A stretch of 64,000 nt of DNA from E44-bin32 sp034430615. Lineage in GTDB: Bacteria; Chloroflexota; Anaerolineae; Anaerolineales; E44-bin32. How positions within the stretch are numbered: position 1 is the stretch's first letter; each line of letters opens with the position of its first letter. The notes under the pieces are model-generated. The model did no database searches. It was not told the origin of the DNA and saw only the letters and a program-made list of their open reading frames with translations. This document shows positions 8,197 through 16,443 of the stretch, one piece after another. Location of the stretch: NCBI GenBank assembly GCA_034430615.1, contig DAOUEJ010000017.1:13482-77481 (forward strand), given 5' to 3'. A program made the position numbers and the translations under genes.

Positions 8197-9123
8197 ATGA
8201 TGCCCGCGAAGTGGTCCTTCTTCAAGATAAGTGCACTCTCCCTGGCGCTGTCATTGGGCGCATGCAACTCTGCTCTTTCCCAAGGGCCCATCGATGTTCC
8301 GGTTGTTTCGAGCGCTGAAATCTCGCCCCCCGCAGCCTCACAACTAGAAACACCGACTGCGTTCACTCCACCCCCGCTCAGCGCGTCCACGCCAGCGATC
8401 GTGATCGAACCTCCGGCCGTCATCCCGACCCCGACATACCCGCCGGCCTCGGTTGGTGTCTCCCAAGAGGAACTGGCCATTTTCTCCCCTGGACCGGGTT
8501 CAATGGTGCTGTCCCCGATCAGCTTGCATGGCTACGGAGGCCCCAGTCTAAACAACATGGTCGAGCTGCGCTTGATCGGCGAAGATGGACGGATCATCTC
8601 GCGCGGTAAAACGGTTCTTTACTCCTACCCTGGACGTCCGGGTCTGTTCTACGGCCAAATTCCCTTTACTTCGCCGGCGCTGGCTGAAGAAGCCTGGCTG
8701 CAGGTCCGGTCCTTCGGCGATCGTTATGGCCTGCTCAAACACCTGACAACCGTACCGATCACACTCCTCACAAGCGGAGAAGCCCGCATCACGACCAGCT
8801 TGCACGGACCCGAGAAGATCACGATTTTTACGCCTCCTGAAGGTTCGGCTGTTCAGGGTCCGAGAATATTCATCCAGGGAGCGGCCTGGACCGATGGCGG
8901 TGGCACGCTCTCGGTCGAGATTCTCGATTTGCGCGGTACGGTCATTGCTACAGCCGAAGTGGAGATCGATGCCCCCAAAGCAGGTGCACTGGGCACGTTT
9001 CAGCTTGATCTCGAACTTCCGCTTGACATTTCTCAGTGGGTCCGCATCGCTGTCTTTGAACATGGTGGTGAGATCCCCGGTGTAACCCATTACAGCAGTG
9101 TTCAGATCTGGCTTTGGCGTTGA
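8197..9123 (+). CDS. Lipoprotein with two Ig-like (Gmad2-type) domains
   Basis: The 308-residue product starts with a lipoprotein signal peptide ending LSLGAC (Cys 23). A Pro/Ser/Thr-rich linker follows to about residue 85. Two beta-rich repeats come next, each opening with a similar phrase: LAIFSPGPGSMVLSP (about residue 90) and ITIFTPPEGSAVQGP (about residue 210). That layout resembles the Gmad2 immunoglobulin-like domain of spore-germination-type and other extracellular lipoproteins. It should be anchored on the outer face of the cytoplasmic membrane. It lies 91 bp before the VanW/G5 gene, which also faces the cell wall. I infer an envelope role but no specific activity. Confidence 0.7.
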   Translation: MMPAKWSFFKISALSLALSLGACNSALSQGPIDVPVVSSAEISPPAASQLETPTAFTPPPLSASTPAIVIEPPAVIPTPTYPPASVGVSQEELAIFSPGPGSMVLSPISLHGYGGPSLNNMVELRLIGEDGRIISRGKTVLYSYPGRPGLFYGQIPFTSPALAEEAWLQVRSFGDRYGLLKHLTTVPITLLTSGEARITTSLHGPEKITIFTPPEGSAVQGPRIFIQGAAWTDGGGTLSVEILDLRGTVIATAEVEIDAPKAGALGTFQLDLELPLDISQWVRIAVFEHGGEIPGVTHYSSVQIWLWR

Positions 9124-9185
9124 GTGCTTACCCTGATTTTGGCACCGATCCTGTAACCAGGATGACATAGCCGGGAAATGCCGGG

Positions 9186-9194
9186 TGATATAAT
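9186..9194 (+). promoter_or_regulatory. Extended -10 promoter element for the VanW-family gene
   Basis: TGATATAAT reads as a TGn extension joined to a perfect TATAAT, 20 bases before ATG 9215. No -35 hexamer is evident, which fits an extended -10 promoter. The VanW gene may therefore have its own transcript separate from the lipoprotein gene. Confidence 0.55.
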
Positions 9195-9214
9195 CCGCCT
9201 CCTTCGAGACCAAA

Positions 9215-11050
9215 ATGCAGAATCCTCAAGCACTCCAACGCCGAGATCCAAGCACGTTGATTCTGCGCGCCCTGGCGCTGGTCATCAGCACGGTAAGCAT
9301 TCTGATCCTGGGAGCTGTGATTCTCATCCTCGGCATCCGGCTCGCGTATTCGGGGCGTGCGCTCCCGGGTGTATTTCTATCCGGTCTTCCGCTGGGCGGG
9401 AAAACCCAGGCCGAGATCGTTGAATTGCTGGCGCCCGTCTATCCCTACGCCGAGCAGGGCACGATCATCCTGACTGATGACGAGGCCAACTGGATGCTGA
9501 CCCCGGCTGACCTCGGGGTAGCCATCGATATAGAAGCCATGGCCCAGCAAGCGCTGGGCGTAGGACGACAGGGCACATTCACGCAACGAATCGAAGACCA
9601 AATCAATGCCTGGTACCGCGGCCTCTCGGTTGCCCCGATTGTCCGCCTCGATAAGATCGTGGGAGGACACACGCTGGGTGGGATCGCGGCCCAGGTTGAC
9701 CGGGCGATGATCGAAGCCAGCATCTACATCGAGGGGACACAGGTGATCAGCACACCTGGCCAGGTCGGTCGAGAACTTGACATGGCAGCCACACTGCTTG
9801 CACTGGAAGAGCCCGTTCACGCAATGAACGACGCTCTGATCCCACTCGCCATCGTCGATGCCCCACCCGTCATACTCGACGCCACTCCGCTCGCAGCCGT
9901 AGCCCAGGAGCTGCTGCGCCAGCCGCTGCATATCACCGCTGACGGCGCTGAGGACATCGTCCTCCAGCCAGGAACCCTGGCCAGCATGCTCGATTTTGCG
10001 GTGAGCGGCGAGGGCGCGGCCGCAGCGTATACGATGCAGATCGACCCCGCTCAAACACGGGCCTTACTTGAGCCCCGCACGCCCGAATTGGAGCGTAGGC
10101 CTGAAAACGCCCGTTTTATCTTCAACGACGACACCCGGCAGCTGGATCTGCTCACACCTGCCATGATTGGTCGGACACTGGATATCGACGCCTCCATCAC
10201 TACCATCAACGAAGGCTTGAATGCCGGACAGCACAGCATCGGGCTTGCGTTTTCGTTTGAAACCCCACCAGTCGCCGATCAGGCTACTGCGGAAGAACTC
10301 GGCATCTCTGAAGCGGTCAGTGTCGTGTCGACCTATTTCTCCGGATCCAGCCGCGAACGCATCCAGAACATCAGCACCGCTTCCTCCGCTTTCCATGGCT
10401 TGCTGATCCCACCCGGCGGGACGCTTTCTATGGCGGACATCCTCGGGGATATCAGCCTCGACAGCGGCTACGCCGAGGCGTTGATTATCTATGGCGATAA
10501 AACGATCAAGGGAGTCGGGGGTGGCGTATGCCAGGTGAGCACGACCCTCTTCCGGGCCGTCTTCTTCGGTGGGTACGAGATCGTTGAGCGCCACCCGCAC
10601 GCTTACCGCGTGGGCTACTACGAGCAGGGACCTGGCTCACCTGGACCGGGGCTGGATGCTACCGTTTTTGTTCCACTCGTCGATTTTAGATTCCGCAACG
10701 ATACGCCGTACTGGCTGCTCATGGAAACCTACATCTACGGCAACCAGCTGCTGTGGAAGTTTTACTCAACCTCGGACGGCCGTTCTGTAACCAGGAGCAG
10801 CCAGGTTTCGAACGAGATCGATGCCCCCAAACCACTTTACAAGGAAAACAGCGACCTACCCGAGGGGAAGATCAACCAGATCGACTACCAGGCAGATGGC
10901 ATGGATGTCGTTGTGTACCGTACTGTAAAGGTGGGCGGTGACATACTCCACGAGGATGTGATTAAAACCCACTACCTGCCCTGGCGGGCGATCTACGAAT
11001 TCGGGCCTGGAACCGATCTTCCTAGCGGGGTAGAGGTTGAAGATAATTAA
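9215..11050 (+). CDS. VanW-family, G5-domain cell-envelope protein
   Basis: A 611-residue protein with one N-terminal membrane anchor (about residues 17-45). About 330 residues follow, arranged as repeated putative peptidoglycan-binding units. Each has a Gly-rich start such as LPGVFLSGLPLGG and later phrases like LTPADLGVAIDI and LTPAMIGRTLDI. The VanW domain lies at about residues 370-500 and includes IPPGGTLSMADILG, GVGGGVCQVSTTLFRA and the RHPHAYRVGYY stretch. The C-terminal 80 residues look like a G5 domain (VYRTVKVGGDILHEDVI). This order is a familiar Gram-positive/Chloroflexota architecture of unknown biochemical function at the cell wall. There is no sign of vancomycin-resistance enzymes around it. 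Confidence 0.88.
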   Translation: MQNPQALQRRDPSTLILRALALVISTVSILILGAVILILGIRLAYSGRALPGVFLSGLPLGGKTQAEIVELLAPVYPYAEQGTIILTDDEANWMLTPADLGVAIDIEAMAQQALGVGRQGTFTQRIEDQINAWYRGLSVAPIVRLDKIVGGHTLGGIAAQVDRAMIEASIYIEGTQVISTPGQVGRELDMAATLLALEEPVHAMNDALIPLAIVDAPPVILDATPLAAVAQELLRQPLHITADGAEDIVLQPGTLASMLDFAVSGEGAAAAYTMQIDPAQTRALLEPRTPELERRPENARFIFNDDTRQLDLLTPAMIGRTLDIDASITTINEGLNAGQHSIGLAFSFETPPVADQATAEELGISEAVSVVSTYFSGSSRERIQNISTASSAFHGLLIPPGGTLSMADILGDISLDSGYAEALIIYGDKTIKGVGGGVCQVSTTLFRAVFFGGYEIVERHPHAYRVGYYEQGPGSPGPGLDATVFVPLVDFRFRNDTPYWLLMETYIYGNQLLWKFYSTSDGRSVTRSSQVSNEIDAPKPLYKENSDLPEGKINQIDYQADGMDVVVYRTVKVGGDILHEDVIKTHYLPWRAIYEFGPGTDLPSGVEVEDN

Positions 11051-11073
11051 ACCCGCCCCTTCCAGCCATTAAT

Positions 11074-11102
11074 TTGACAATCCAGCGGCTCGCGTTTATG
11101 TT
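11074..11102 (+). promoter_or_regulatory. Promoter, TTGACA-17-TATGTT, for the Trm112-like/HEAT pair
   Basis: A perfect -35 TTGACA at 11074-11079 and TATGTT at 11097-11102 are spaced by 17 bp. The predicted start near 11109 gives a leader of about 35 bases carrying the GAGGAG ribosome binding site. Confidence 0.7.
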
Positions 11103-11143
11103 CTACCGTCTCGTGCATTCTTGTTCTCAACGAGGAGATGGTC

Positions 11144-11371
11144 ATGATTAGTGAAGATCTGCTCGAAATCTTGCGCTGTCCGAATTGTGTCCGCGAAAGA
11201 GAGGGAGCCCTGAAGCTCCACCGCGACACCTGGCTGATCTGCCAGGAGCCTGATTGCGGGCGCAAGTATCCGATCAAGGACGACATCCCGGTGATGCTGA
11301 TCGAGGAGGGTGATCGCTGGGTGGACACTGCGGTCGAAGACCTGCCCGTGCCGCCTCCCGTGGATGGATGA
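11144..11371 (+). CDS. Trm112-like small zinc-ribbon protein
   Basis: A 75-residue protein with the Trm112p/YcaR (UPF0434) layout: an LLEILRCPNC start, a central WLIC strand, then CGRKYPIKDDIPVML. The cysteines C12 and C15 pair with C33 and C38 to form a likely zinc site. Eukaryotic Trm112 activates methyltransferases, but the bacterial proteins are mostly uncharacterised. ATG 11144 is chosen over ATG 11138 because GAGGAG sits six bases before it and directly abuts the earlier ATG. It overlaps the HEAT gene by 8 bp, so the two are probably co-translated. Confidence 0.8.
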   Translation: MISEDLLEILRCPNCVREREGALKLHRDTWLICQEPDCGRKYPIKDDIPVMLIEEGDRWVDTAVEDLPVPPPVDG

Positions 11372-11960
11372 AGCCAGTCTACCGGTAGAGGCGCTCCTCG
11401 GAGATCTAAACTCCGGTGACGATGTCCGTGCCGAGCAAGCCGTTCACCATATCGCTGGCCGCGGCCCGAGCGTCATCCCGCACCTCGTCCAACAACTCTC
11501 ATCACCGAATCCCGATCGACGCTGGTGGGCTATGGCCGCCCTAGCGCTGATCGACCATACCGATGCCCGCATCTCAATCGCCCAATCGCTGCGAGACCCC
11601 GATGTAAGCGTGCGCCAATGCGCCGCGCTTGGCCTGCGCCAGCAACCGACTCAAGACGCTATTCCCGCTCTACTCGAAGCCATGCATGACCCGGACCAAC
11701 TGCTCGCCCGGCTCGCCGGTGATGCACTCATTGCTCTGGGAGCGTTGGCCGTCTCCCCTCTGACAGAAGTGCTGCGTGATATCAATCCATCCGTGCGAAT
11801 TGAAGCTGCCCGGGCGCTGGCTCATATCAACGATTCGGCCGTCATCGCTCCGCTCTTCGCAGCGCTAGAAGACCGTTCAGCGTTAGTCATCTATTGGGCG
11901 GAACTCGGATTGCAGCGGATGGGTGTGGGGATGGTTTACTACAACCCGGGGCCAGCTTAG
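11364..11960 (+). CDS. HEAT-repeat protein
   Basis: A 198-residue all-helical protein built from about five HEAT/PBS-lyase-type repeats, recognisable by recurring phrases such as RRWWAMAALALIDH, VRQCAALGLRQ, ARLAGDALIALG, VRIEAARALAHI and VIYWAELGLQRM at about 31-residue spacing. Such repeats form a scaffold for protein contacts. No catalytic motif is seen. ATG 11364 is chosen because it overlaps the 3' end of the Trm112-like gene, and the longer upstream reading only follows the other gene out of frame. It converges on the DUF456 gene with a 4-bp stop overlap. The binding partner is unknown. Confidence 0.8.
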   Translation: MDEASLPVEALLGDLNSGDDVRAEQAVHHIAGRGPSVIPHLVQQLSSPNPDRRWWAMAALALIDHTDARISIAQSLRDPDVSVRQCAALGLRQQPTQDAIPALLEAMHDPDQLLARLAGDALIALGALAVSPLTEVLRDINPSVRIEAARALAHINDSAVIAPLFAALEDRSALVIYWAELGLQRMGVGMVYYNPGPA

Positions 11961-12445
11961 CTTAGAAACAGCCAGACGACCCAAGTTGCGATCATTGCCA
12001 CGCCAAGCGCGAATTTCACCAGGACCGAAGCCCCGTAGCCAAGCCCCATGCCAAACGTAGCCCGCAGAGCGGCCTCGACATCCTGCTGGCGCACATACTC
12101 CATAATGAACGTCCCGGCCAGCATCCCAACGACCAGGCCCAGCGGGCCGCCCACCAGAAGCCCGGCCAGGCCCAGAACGAGCCCAGCAAAGATGCTGAGC
12201 AGCGAGGCCCCCCCTTTACGTGCACCAGCTCCGCTCATCCAGACCTCCGAGAAGATCCCGATCACACCCAACACCGAGATAATCCCGAAGAGCCAGCCCC
12301 CGCTCGCTCCCCAGCCCACCAGCAGCGCATAACCCAGGGCCGCGATCCAAATCAGGGGCAGGTCGGGCAAGACTGGAAGTATCGTACCCAGCAGGCCGAC
12401 CAACATCAGCAAGCCAGTCAGGATCGAGTAGAGCACTTCCATCAC
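11957..12445 (-). CDS. DUF456 membrane protein
   Basis: A 162-residue, very hydrophobic protein with four to five membrane segments and the DUF456 pattern: an LVGLLGTILPVLPDLPLIW start, a Gly-rich middle (GPLGLVVGMLAGTF) followed by the charged EYVRQQDVEAALRA loop, and a closing hydrophobic helix. DUF456 has no assigned activity. It starts in an ATGA overlap with the serS stop codon, so it is co-transcribed with the synthetase and should come under the same T-box control. No functional link to tRNA charging is evident. Confidence 0.8.
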   Translation of the reverse strand: MMEVLYSILTGLLMLVGLLGTILPVLPDLPLIWIAALGYALLVGWGASGGWLFGIISVLGVIGIFSEVWMSGAGARKGGASLLSIFAGLVLGLAGLLVGGPLGLVVGMLAGTFIMEYVRQQDVEAALRATFGMGLGYGASVLVKFALGVAMIATWVVWLFLS

Positions 12446-13731
12446 GCTGTTTCCCGGGCTTCGATCCGCTCCACCCTGCCCATGTAGGGCCGCAGTACCT
12501 CTGGGATGATGATGCTCCCGTCGGCCTGCTGGTAGTTTTCCATCACCCCGATCACGGTGCGCGGAAGCGCCAGGCCAGATCCGTTCAGCGTATGGACAAA
12601 CTGCGGGCGGGCATCAGCCTCCGACCGGTAGCGGATATTGGCCCGGCGGGCCTGGAAAGTCTCACAGTTGCTGCACGAGCTCACTTCGAGCCACTCGCCG
12701 CTCCCCGGCGCCCAGAGCTCGATATCAAACTTCTTGGAGGCCGTGAAGCCAAGGTCACCGGTGACCATCTCGATCACGCGGTGTGGAATGCCGAGCCCGC
12801 GGCAGACCTCCTCGGCGTTCGTCACCAGGTCTTGAAGCTCATCGTAGGAACGCTCGGGCGTGGTGAAGTGGTACATCTCGACCTTGTCGAATTGATGGCC
12901 GCGCTTGATCCCGCGCACATCGCGTCCGGCGGAAAATTTCTCGCGCCGGAAGCAGGGTGAATACGCTACATACTTGCGGGGAAGATCCTCCTCCTCCAGG
13001 ATCTCATCCCGGTGCAGGTTGGTGAGCGGGATCTCGGCTGTGCCGATCAGCCACAGATCCTCTTCCGCATCGTGGTAAATGTTGTCGCGGAATTTCGGCA
13101 GCTGCCCAGCCCCCCACATGCATTCCTCCCGTACCACCGCTGGTGGGTAGACCTCCGTGTAGCCACGTGAAGTGTGCAGATCCAGCATCCATTGGATCAG
13201 TGCCCTCTGAAGATGCGCGCCGAGGCCGAACATGACGTAGAAGCGGCTGCCGGAGAGCTTCACGCCCCGCTCAAAGTCAATCAGTCCTAATTGAGAACCA
13301 AGCTCCCAGTGAGGAACCGGGGCAAATCCGAATTCGGCCGCCGTCTTCGGCTCGCCTTCCTGGCGCAGGATCCGGTTCTCGCTTTCATCGGCTCCGACCG
13401 GGACGCTCGCATGAGGCAGGTTCGGAACCAGATACATCGCCTGCTCGAGATCATGGTCTACCTGGCGCAGATCCTGCTCGAAATCCTTGATGCGCTGGTT
13501 GACCCCACCCATTTCCTCGATCAGTGGCGCACGCTCGGCCTGCTCTTTGATGGAACCGATCTTCTTCGAGGTCACGTTGCGCTCATGGCGCAGATCCTCC
13601 AGCTCCTGCAGGATCTGGCGCCGGCGTTCATCCAGCTGCAGGATCTCATCGATCGGGGCTTCGGCCTGGAGCGTGGCGATGGCGGCCTTCACCTGCTCCG
13701 GGTTTTCACGAATGGTCTTAATATCTAACAT
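12442..13731 (-). CDS. serS: Seryl-tRNA synthetase
   Basis: A 429-residue class II synthetase that charges tRNA-Ser with serine. The first 100 residues form the two-helix coiled-coil arm (heptads around EDLRHERNVTSKKIGSIKEQ) that grips the long variable arm of the tRNA. The catalytic domain shows motif 2 around SPCFRREKF and GHQFDKVEMY, the TAEIPLTNLH serine-binding strand, and motif 3 near NGSGLALPRTVIGVMEN. Motif 2 has FRREKFSAGRD where FRSEAGAAGRD is common, a modest variation. It is expressed from a T-box leader, so transcription should rise when tRNA-Ser is uncharged. Confidence 0.96.
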   Translation of the reverse strand: MLDIKTIRENPEQVKAAIATLQAEAPIDEILQLDERRRQILQELEDLRHERNVTSKKIGSIKEQAERAPLIEEMGGVNQRIKDFEQDLRQVDHDLEQAMYLVPNLPHASVPVGADESENRILRQEGEPKTAAEFGFAPVPHWELGSQLGLIDFERGVKLSGSRFYVMFGLGAHLQRALIQWMLDLHTSRGYTEVYPPAVVREECMWGAGQLPKFRDNIYHDAEEDLWLIGTAEIPLTNLHRDEILEEEDLPRKYVAYSPCFRREKFSAGRDVRGIKRGHQFDKVEMYHFTTPERSYDELQDLVTNAEEVCRGLGIPHRVIEMVTGDLGFTASKKFDIELWAPGSGEWLEVSSCSNCETFQARRANIRYRSEADARPQFVHTLNGSGLALPRTVIGVMENYQQADGSIIIPEVLRPYMGRVERIEARETA

Positions 13732-13764
13732 GCTTCTCCTCCTGGCACCCTGCGTAGGATCAAC

Positions 13765-14037
13765 AAAGCCTCCCCATCCGCAGGACGAGGAGGCATACTC
13801 GTGGTGCCACCTGCATTTGCCGTCAAAACGGCCTCTGGAGCTATAACGGGCTTACCCGGCAACCCCTTACGGTAGGTTTCTACCCCTTCGGGAGCGACTG
13901 GCTGAGCTCAGCCGGCGAAGTGGATTCACCCCGGTTCGCATGCCGCCTTCACAGCCTGCGGCGGCTCTCTGGATGCTCAGCCAGGGATACTGGTCTTCGC
14001 GCGAGTCGTTTAATCTTGATCACTAACCTGATGCTTG
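13765..14037 (-). promoter_or_regulatory. T-box riboswitch leader (serine) of serS
   Basis: On the minus strand this leader has the T-box parts in order. Stem I holds an AGTA element, an apical region with AGAGAGCCGCCG, and a specifier loop reading GAA-TCC-ACTTC, so the specifier codon is UCC (Ser). Downstream comes the T-box bulge GCAGGTGGCACCACGAG (complement of 13798-13814), whose UGGC would pair with a 3' GCCA end. tRNA-Ser has G as discriminator base, which agrees. A terminator helix that can compete with the antiterminator follows at once. The specifier, bulge and downstream gene therefore agree on serine. Confidence 0.9.
13768..13794 (-). terminator. T-box-controlled intrinsic terminator before serS
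   Basis: A 12-bp stem (GCCTCCTCGTCC with GGATGGGGAGGC, two G-U pairs) and a three-base loop, followed on the minus strand by TTTGTT. It overlaps the region needed for the antiterminator, as expected for T-box attenuation. Confidence 0.85.
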
Positions 14038-14043
14038 CTGCGC

Positions 14044-14071
14044 ATTATAGCTTTCAGGTGGGGTGAGTCAA
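14044..14071 (-). promoter_or_regulatory. serS promoter, TTGACT-16-TATAAT
   Basis: On the minus strand TTGACT (14071-14066) and a perfect TATAAT (14049-14044) are 16 bp apart. The predicted start near 14037 fits the 5' end of the T-box leader. It is divergent from the lipid-cassette promoter about 50 bp away. Confidence 0.8.
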
Positions 14072-14117
14072 GCTGTTGTAGTCGATAAGGATCGCAAGCA
14101 GAAATACCAACCAGGGT

Positions 14118-14146
14118 TTGACAATCGGTGAGGCTGCGCTTATCCT
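14118..14146 (+). promoter_or_regulatory. Promoter, TTGACA-17-TATCCT, for the aminoacyl-lipid cassette
   Basis: A perfect TTGACA at 14118-14123 and TATCCT at 14141-14146 at 17-bp spacing. This leaves an untranslated leader of about 120 bases before ATG 14277, in which no recognised riboswitch was seen. Confidence 0.65.
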
Positions 14147-14276
14147 CCATTGGCTTATGGGTGGGGGGCAGAAGTTGCCCGGATGCCCATCGCTGCTTTA
14201 GCACACACCGACCCATGTTCACGGCCGGTGTGGACCAGGCTGCAGGCAGAAGACCGAAACGAAAGGGAGTATGTGG

Positions 14277-15458
14277 ATGGACATCTTCGAGAAGTGCGAT
14301 TCTTTCGTCATCGCCCGTATCGCGAAAGCATCTGGTCTTTATCCCTACTTTTTAACGATCGAAGACAGCGAGGGCACCGAGGCCGTGATCGATGGGCACC
14401 GGGTCCTCATGCTCGGGTCCAACAACTACCTTGGCCTGACGACCGACCCGCGCGTGCGGGCGGCGGCGATCAAAGCAACCGAAACCTACGGCACGAGCTG
14501 TACGGGCTCGCGCCTTCAGAACGGGACACTGGCCCTGCACCTGGAGCTGGAAGAACGGCTAGCAAAATTCGTCGGCAAGGAAGCCGCACTGGTCTTCAGC
14601 ACCGGCTTCCAGGTCAACCTGGGCGTGATTTCCTGCTTGATCACGCGTAACGACGTCGTCGTTACCGATAAAGAAGACCATGCCAGTATCATTGACGGCG
14701 CCATGCTTGCTATGGGCGACCTGCGCCGCTTTGGCCACAACGACATGAAGCACCTCGACCGGGTGTTGGAAGGACTGGACGCCGACAGCGGTGCATTGGT
14801 CGTCGTCGACGGACTGTACAGCACTGGCGGTGATCTGGCGCCGCTACCGGAAATGATCGAGGTCTGCCGCCGGCACCAGGCGCGTCTGATGGTCGATGAC
14901 GCGCACGGCCTGGGCGTGATGGCGCACGGGCGCGGCACCGCCGAGCACTTCGGCGTAACAAAAGACGTTGATCTGATCATGGGCACCTTCAGCAAGTCCT
15001 TCGCCTCGCTGGGCGGGTTCATCGCCGGCGACGAGAATATTGTGCACTACATCCAGCACAACGCCCGCTCGTTCATTTTCAGCGCGGCCATGCCGGCCTC
15101 GAACGTGGCGGCGGCGCTGGCCTCGCTCGAAATCATTGAGAACGAACCCGAGCGCGTCGATCGCTTGTGGCAGATTACCGAACGCATGCGCAGCGGTCTG
15201 AAAGAGATGGGTTTCAACACTGGCAGCAGCGTTTCACCCATCATCCCGGTCATCATCGGCGAGATGGAACCTGCCTTGAATGCCTGGAAAAAGCTCTTCG
15301 ATGCTGGTGTTTACACCAACGCCTTCGTACCACCGGGCGTCCCGGAAGGCCGCTGCCTGCTGCGCACGAGCTACATGGCGACCCATACCGATGACCAGAT
15401 CGACCGCGCCCTGAATATCTTCGGCGAGGTAGGACGGGAGCTGGGTCTGATTGACTGA
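14277..15458 (+). CDS. Serine palmitoyltransferase-like alpha-oxoamine synthase
   Basis: A 393-residue PLP enzyme of the alpha-oxoamine synthase family (SPT, BioF, KBL, HemA), which joins an amino acid to an acyl thioester with loss of CO2. Family residues visible are LGSNNYLGL, DKEDHASIIDG (the stacking His), VDDAHGLGV and the PLP lysine K240 in GTFSKSFASLGG. The FSKSxAS form of the lysine motif, the SPIIPV strand and the closing LLRTSYMATHT are closer to bacterial SPT than to BioF or KBL, as I remember those families. ATG 14277 has GGGAG seven bases upstream, a better fit than ATG 14271. It overlaps the next gene by 8 bp. SPT activity is inferred. Another amino acid is possible. Confidence 0.8.
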   Translation: MDIFEKCDSFVIARIAKASGLYPYFLTIEDSEGTEAVIDGHRVLMLGSNNYLGLTTDPRVRAAAIKATETYGTSCTGSRLQNGTLALHLELEERLAKFVGKEAALVFSTGFQVNLGVISCLITRNDVVVTDKEDHASIIDGAMLAMGDLRRFGHNDMKHLDRVLEGLDADSGALVVVDGLYSTGGDLAPLPEMIEVCRRHQARLMVDDAHGLGVMAHGRGTAEHFGVTKDVDLIMGTFSKSFASLGGFIAGDENIVHYIQHNARSFIFSAAMPASNVAAALASLEIIENEPERVDRLWQITERMRSGLKEMGFNTGSSVSPIIPVIIGEMEPALNAWKKLFDAGVYTNAFVPPGVPEGRCLLRTSYMATHTDDQIDRALNIFGEVGRELGLID

Positions 15459-16431
15459 CCTCGCCCTGGTTACGGGCGCGACCGGTTTCGTCGGCTCTGC
15501 ACTGTGCCGCAAGCTGCTGGCTGAAGGCTACAAGGTGCGCGCCCTGCACCGCAGCCGTTCCGCTCTACAAGCTTTAGACGGTCTCAAGGTCGAACGCTTC
15601 GAAGGTGACATCCTGCAGCCGGACACACTCGTGCCGGCGCTGCAAGGCGTGCGCTGGCTTTTCCACGCCGCCGCCCGATCGGATTACTGGCGCGACGCTT
15701 CCGGGGTTCTGCAATCTGCGGTCGAGGGCACACGCAATGTCCTGCTCGCGGCGCTGCATGCCGGCGTGGAGCGCGTGGTCCTGACAAGTTCATCTTCCGC
15801 CATGGGCATCCCACAGGGCGATGAGCTGCTCGACGAAACCAGCACTTTCAACCTGCCGCCGGAACGGTTTCCTTACGGTTATGCCAAACGCCAATCGGAG
15901 CTGGTCGCTCTCGAGCTCACCGAGCAGGGTTTAGCTGTAGTCATCGTCAACCCGAGCATCGTGCTTGGCGCAGGGGACATCAACCAGATCAGCGGCTCGC
16001 TGGTAGTACAGTCGGCGCGTGGGCATGCGTTCCTGTGGGTTGACGGTGGCACAAATCTGATCCATGTCGATGACGTCGCCTGCGGCCATCTTGCCGCACT
16101 GCGGCGGGGCCGGAGCGGCGAGCGCTACATCCTTGGCCACGAAAACCTCACCCACCGGCAGGTTTTTAAAAGGCTGGCTGAGATCACCGGCCAGCGGAAA
16201 CCCTGGTTTCACCTACCCGGAGCCCTCATCAACCCGGCCGCAATTGGCGTGGACCTGGTGCGGAAGGTGCTCCCGCTGCCACTGGACGGAAACCAACTCC
16301 GCATGAGCGCCAACTACCTGTGGTACGACACGGGCAAGGCAACGGACGAACTGGGTTTTTCCGCCAGGATTGGTTATGAAACCGCCGCCCGCCAGGCATA
16401 CGATTGGTACCGCCAGCAGGGGATCCTGTGA
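15451..16431 (+). CDS. Extended SDR, possible 3-ketosphinganine reductase (CerR-like)
   Basis: A 326-residue NAD(P)-dependent extended short-chain dehydrogenase. The cofactor motif is VTGATGFVG near the N-terminus, the active-site Ser region is LTSSSSAMG, and the Tyr/Lys pair is in YGYAKRQSE. It starts with TTG inside the end of the SPT-like gene, a strong sign of joint function. In Caulobacter the ketosphinganine reductase CerR is an epimerase-like SDR next to spt, so reduction of the ketone made by the upstream enzyme is the simplest reading. Sequence alone does not separate this from sugar epimerases or other ketoreductases. Confidence 0.75.
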   Translation: MTDLALVTGATGFVGSALCRKLLAEGYKVRALHRSRSALQALDGLKVERFEGDILQPDTLVPALQGVRWLFHAAARSDYWRDASGVLQSAVEGTRNVLLAALHAGVERVVLTSSSSAMGIPQGDELLDETSTFNLPPERFPYGYAKRQSELVALELTEQGLAVVIVNPSIVLGAGDINQISGSLVVQSARGHAFLWVDGGTNLIHVDDVACGHLAALRRGRSGERYILGHENLTHRQVFKRLAEITGQRKPWFHLPGALINPAAIGVDLVRKVLPLPLDGNQLRMSANYLWYDTGKATDELGFSARIGYETAARQAYDWYRQQGIL

Positions 16432-16443
16432 CAGGGTCCAGGT

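Noticed and set aside
9215..11050. Vancomycin resistance locus
   Set aside because: VanW-family proteins are widespread without resistance. No vanH, vanA or vanX genes are nearby, and the VanZ-like gene 6 kb away is unlinked.
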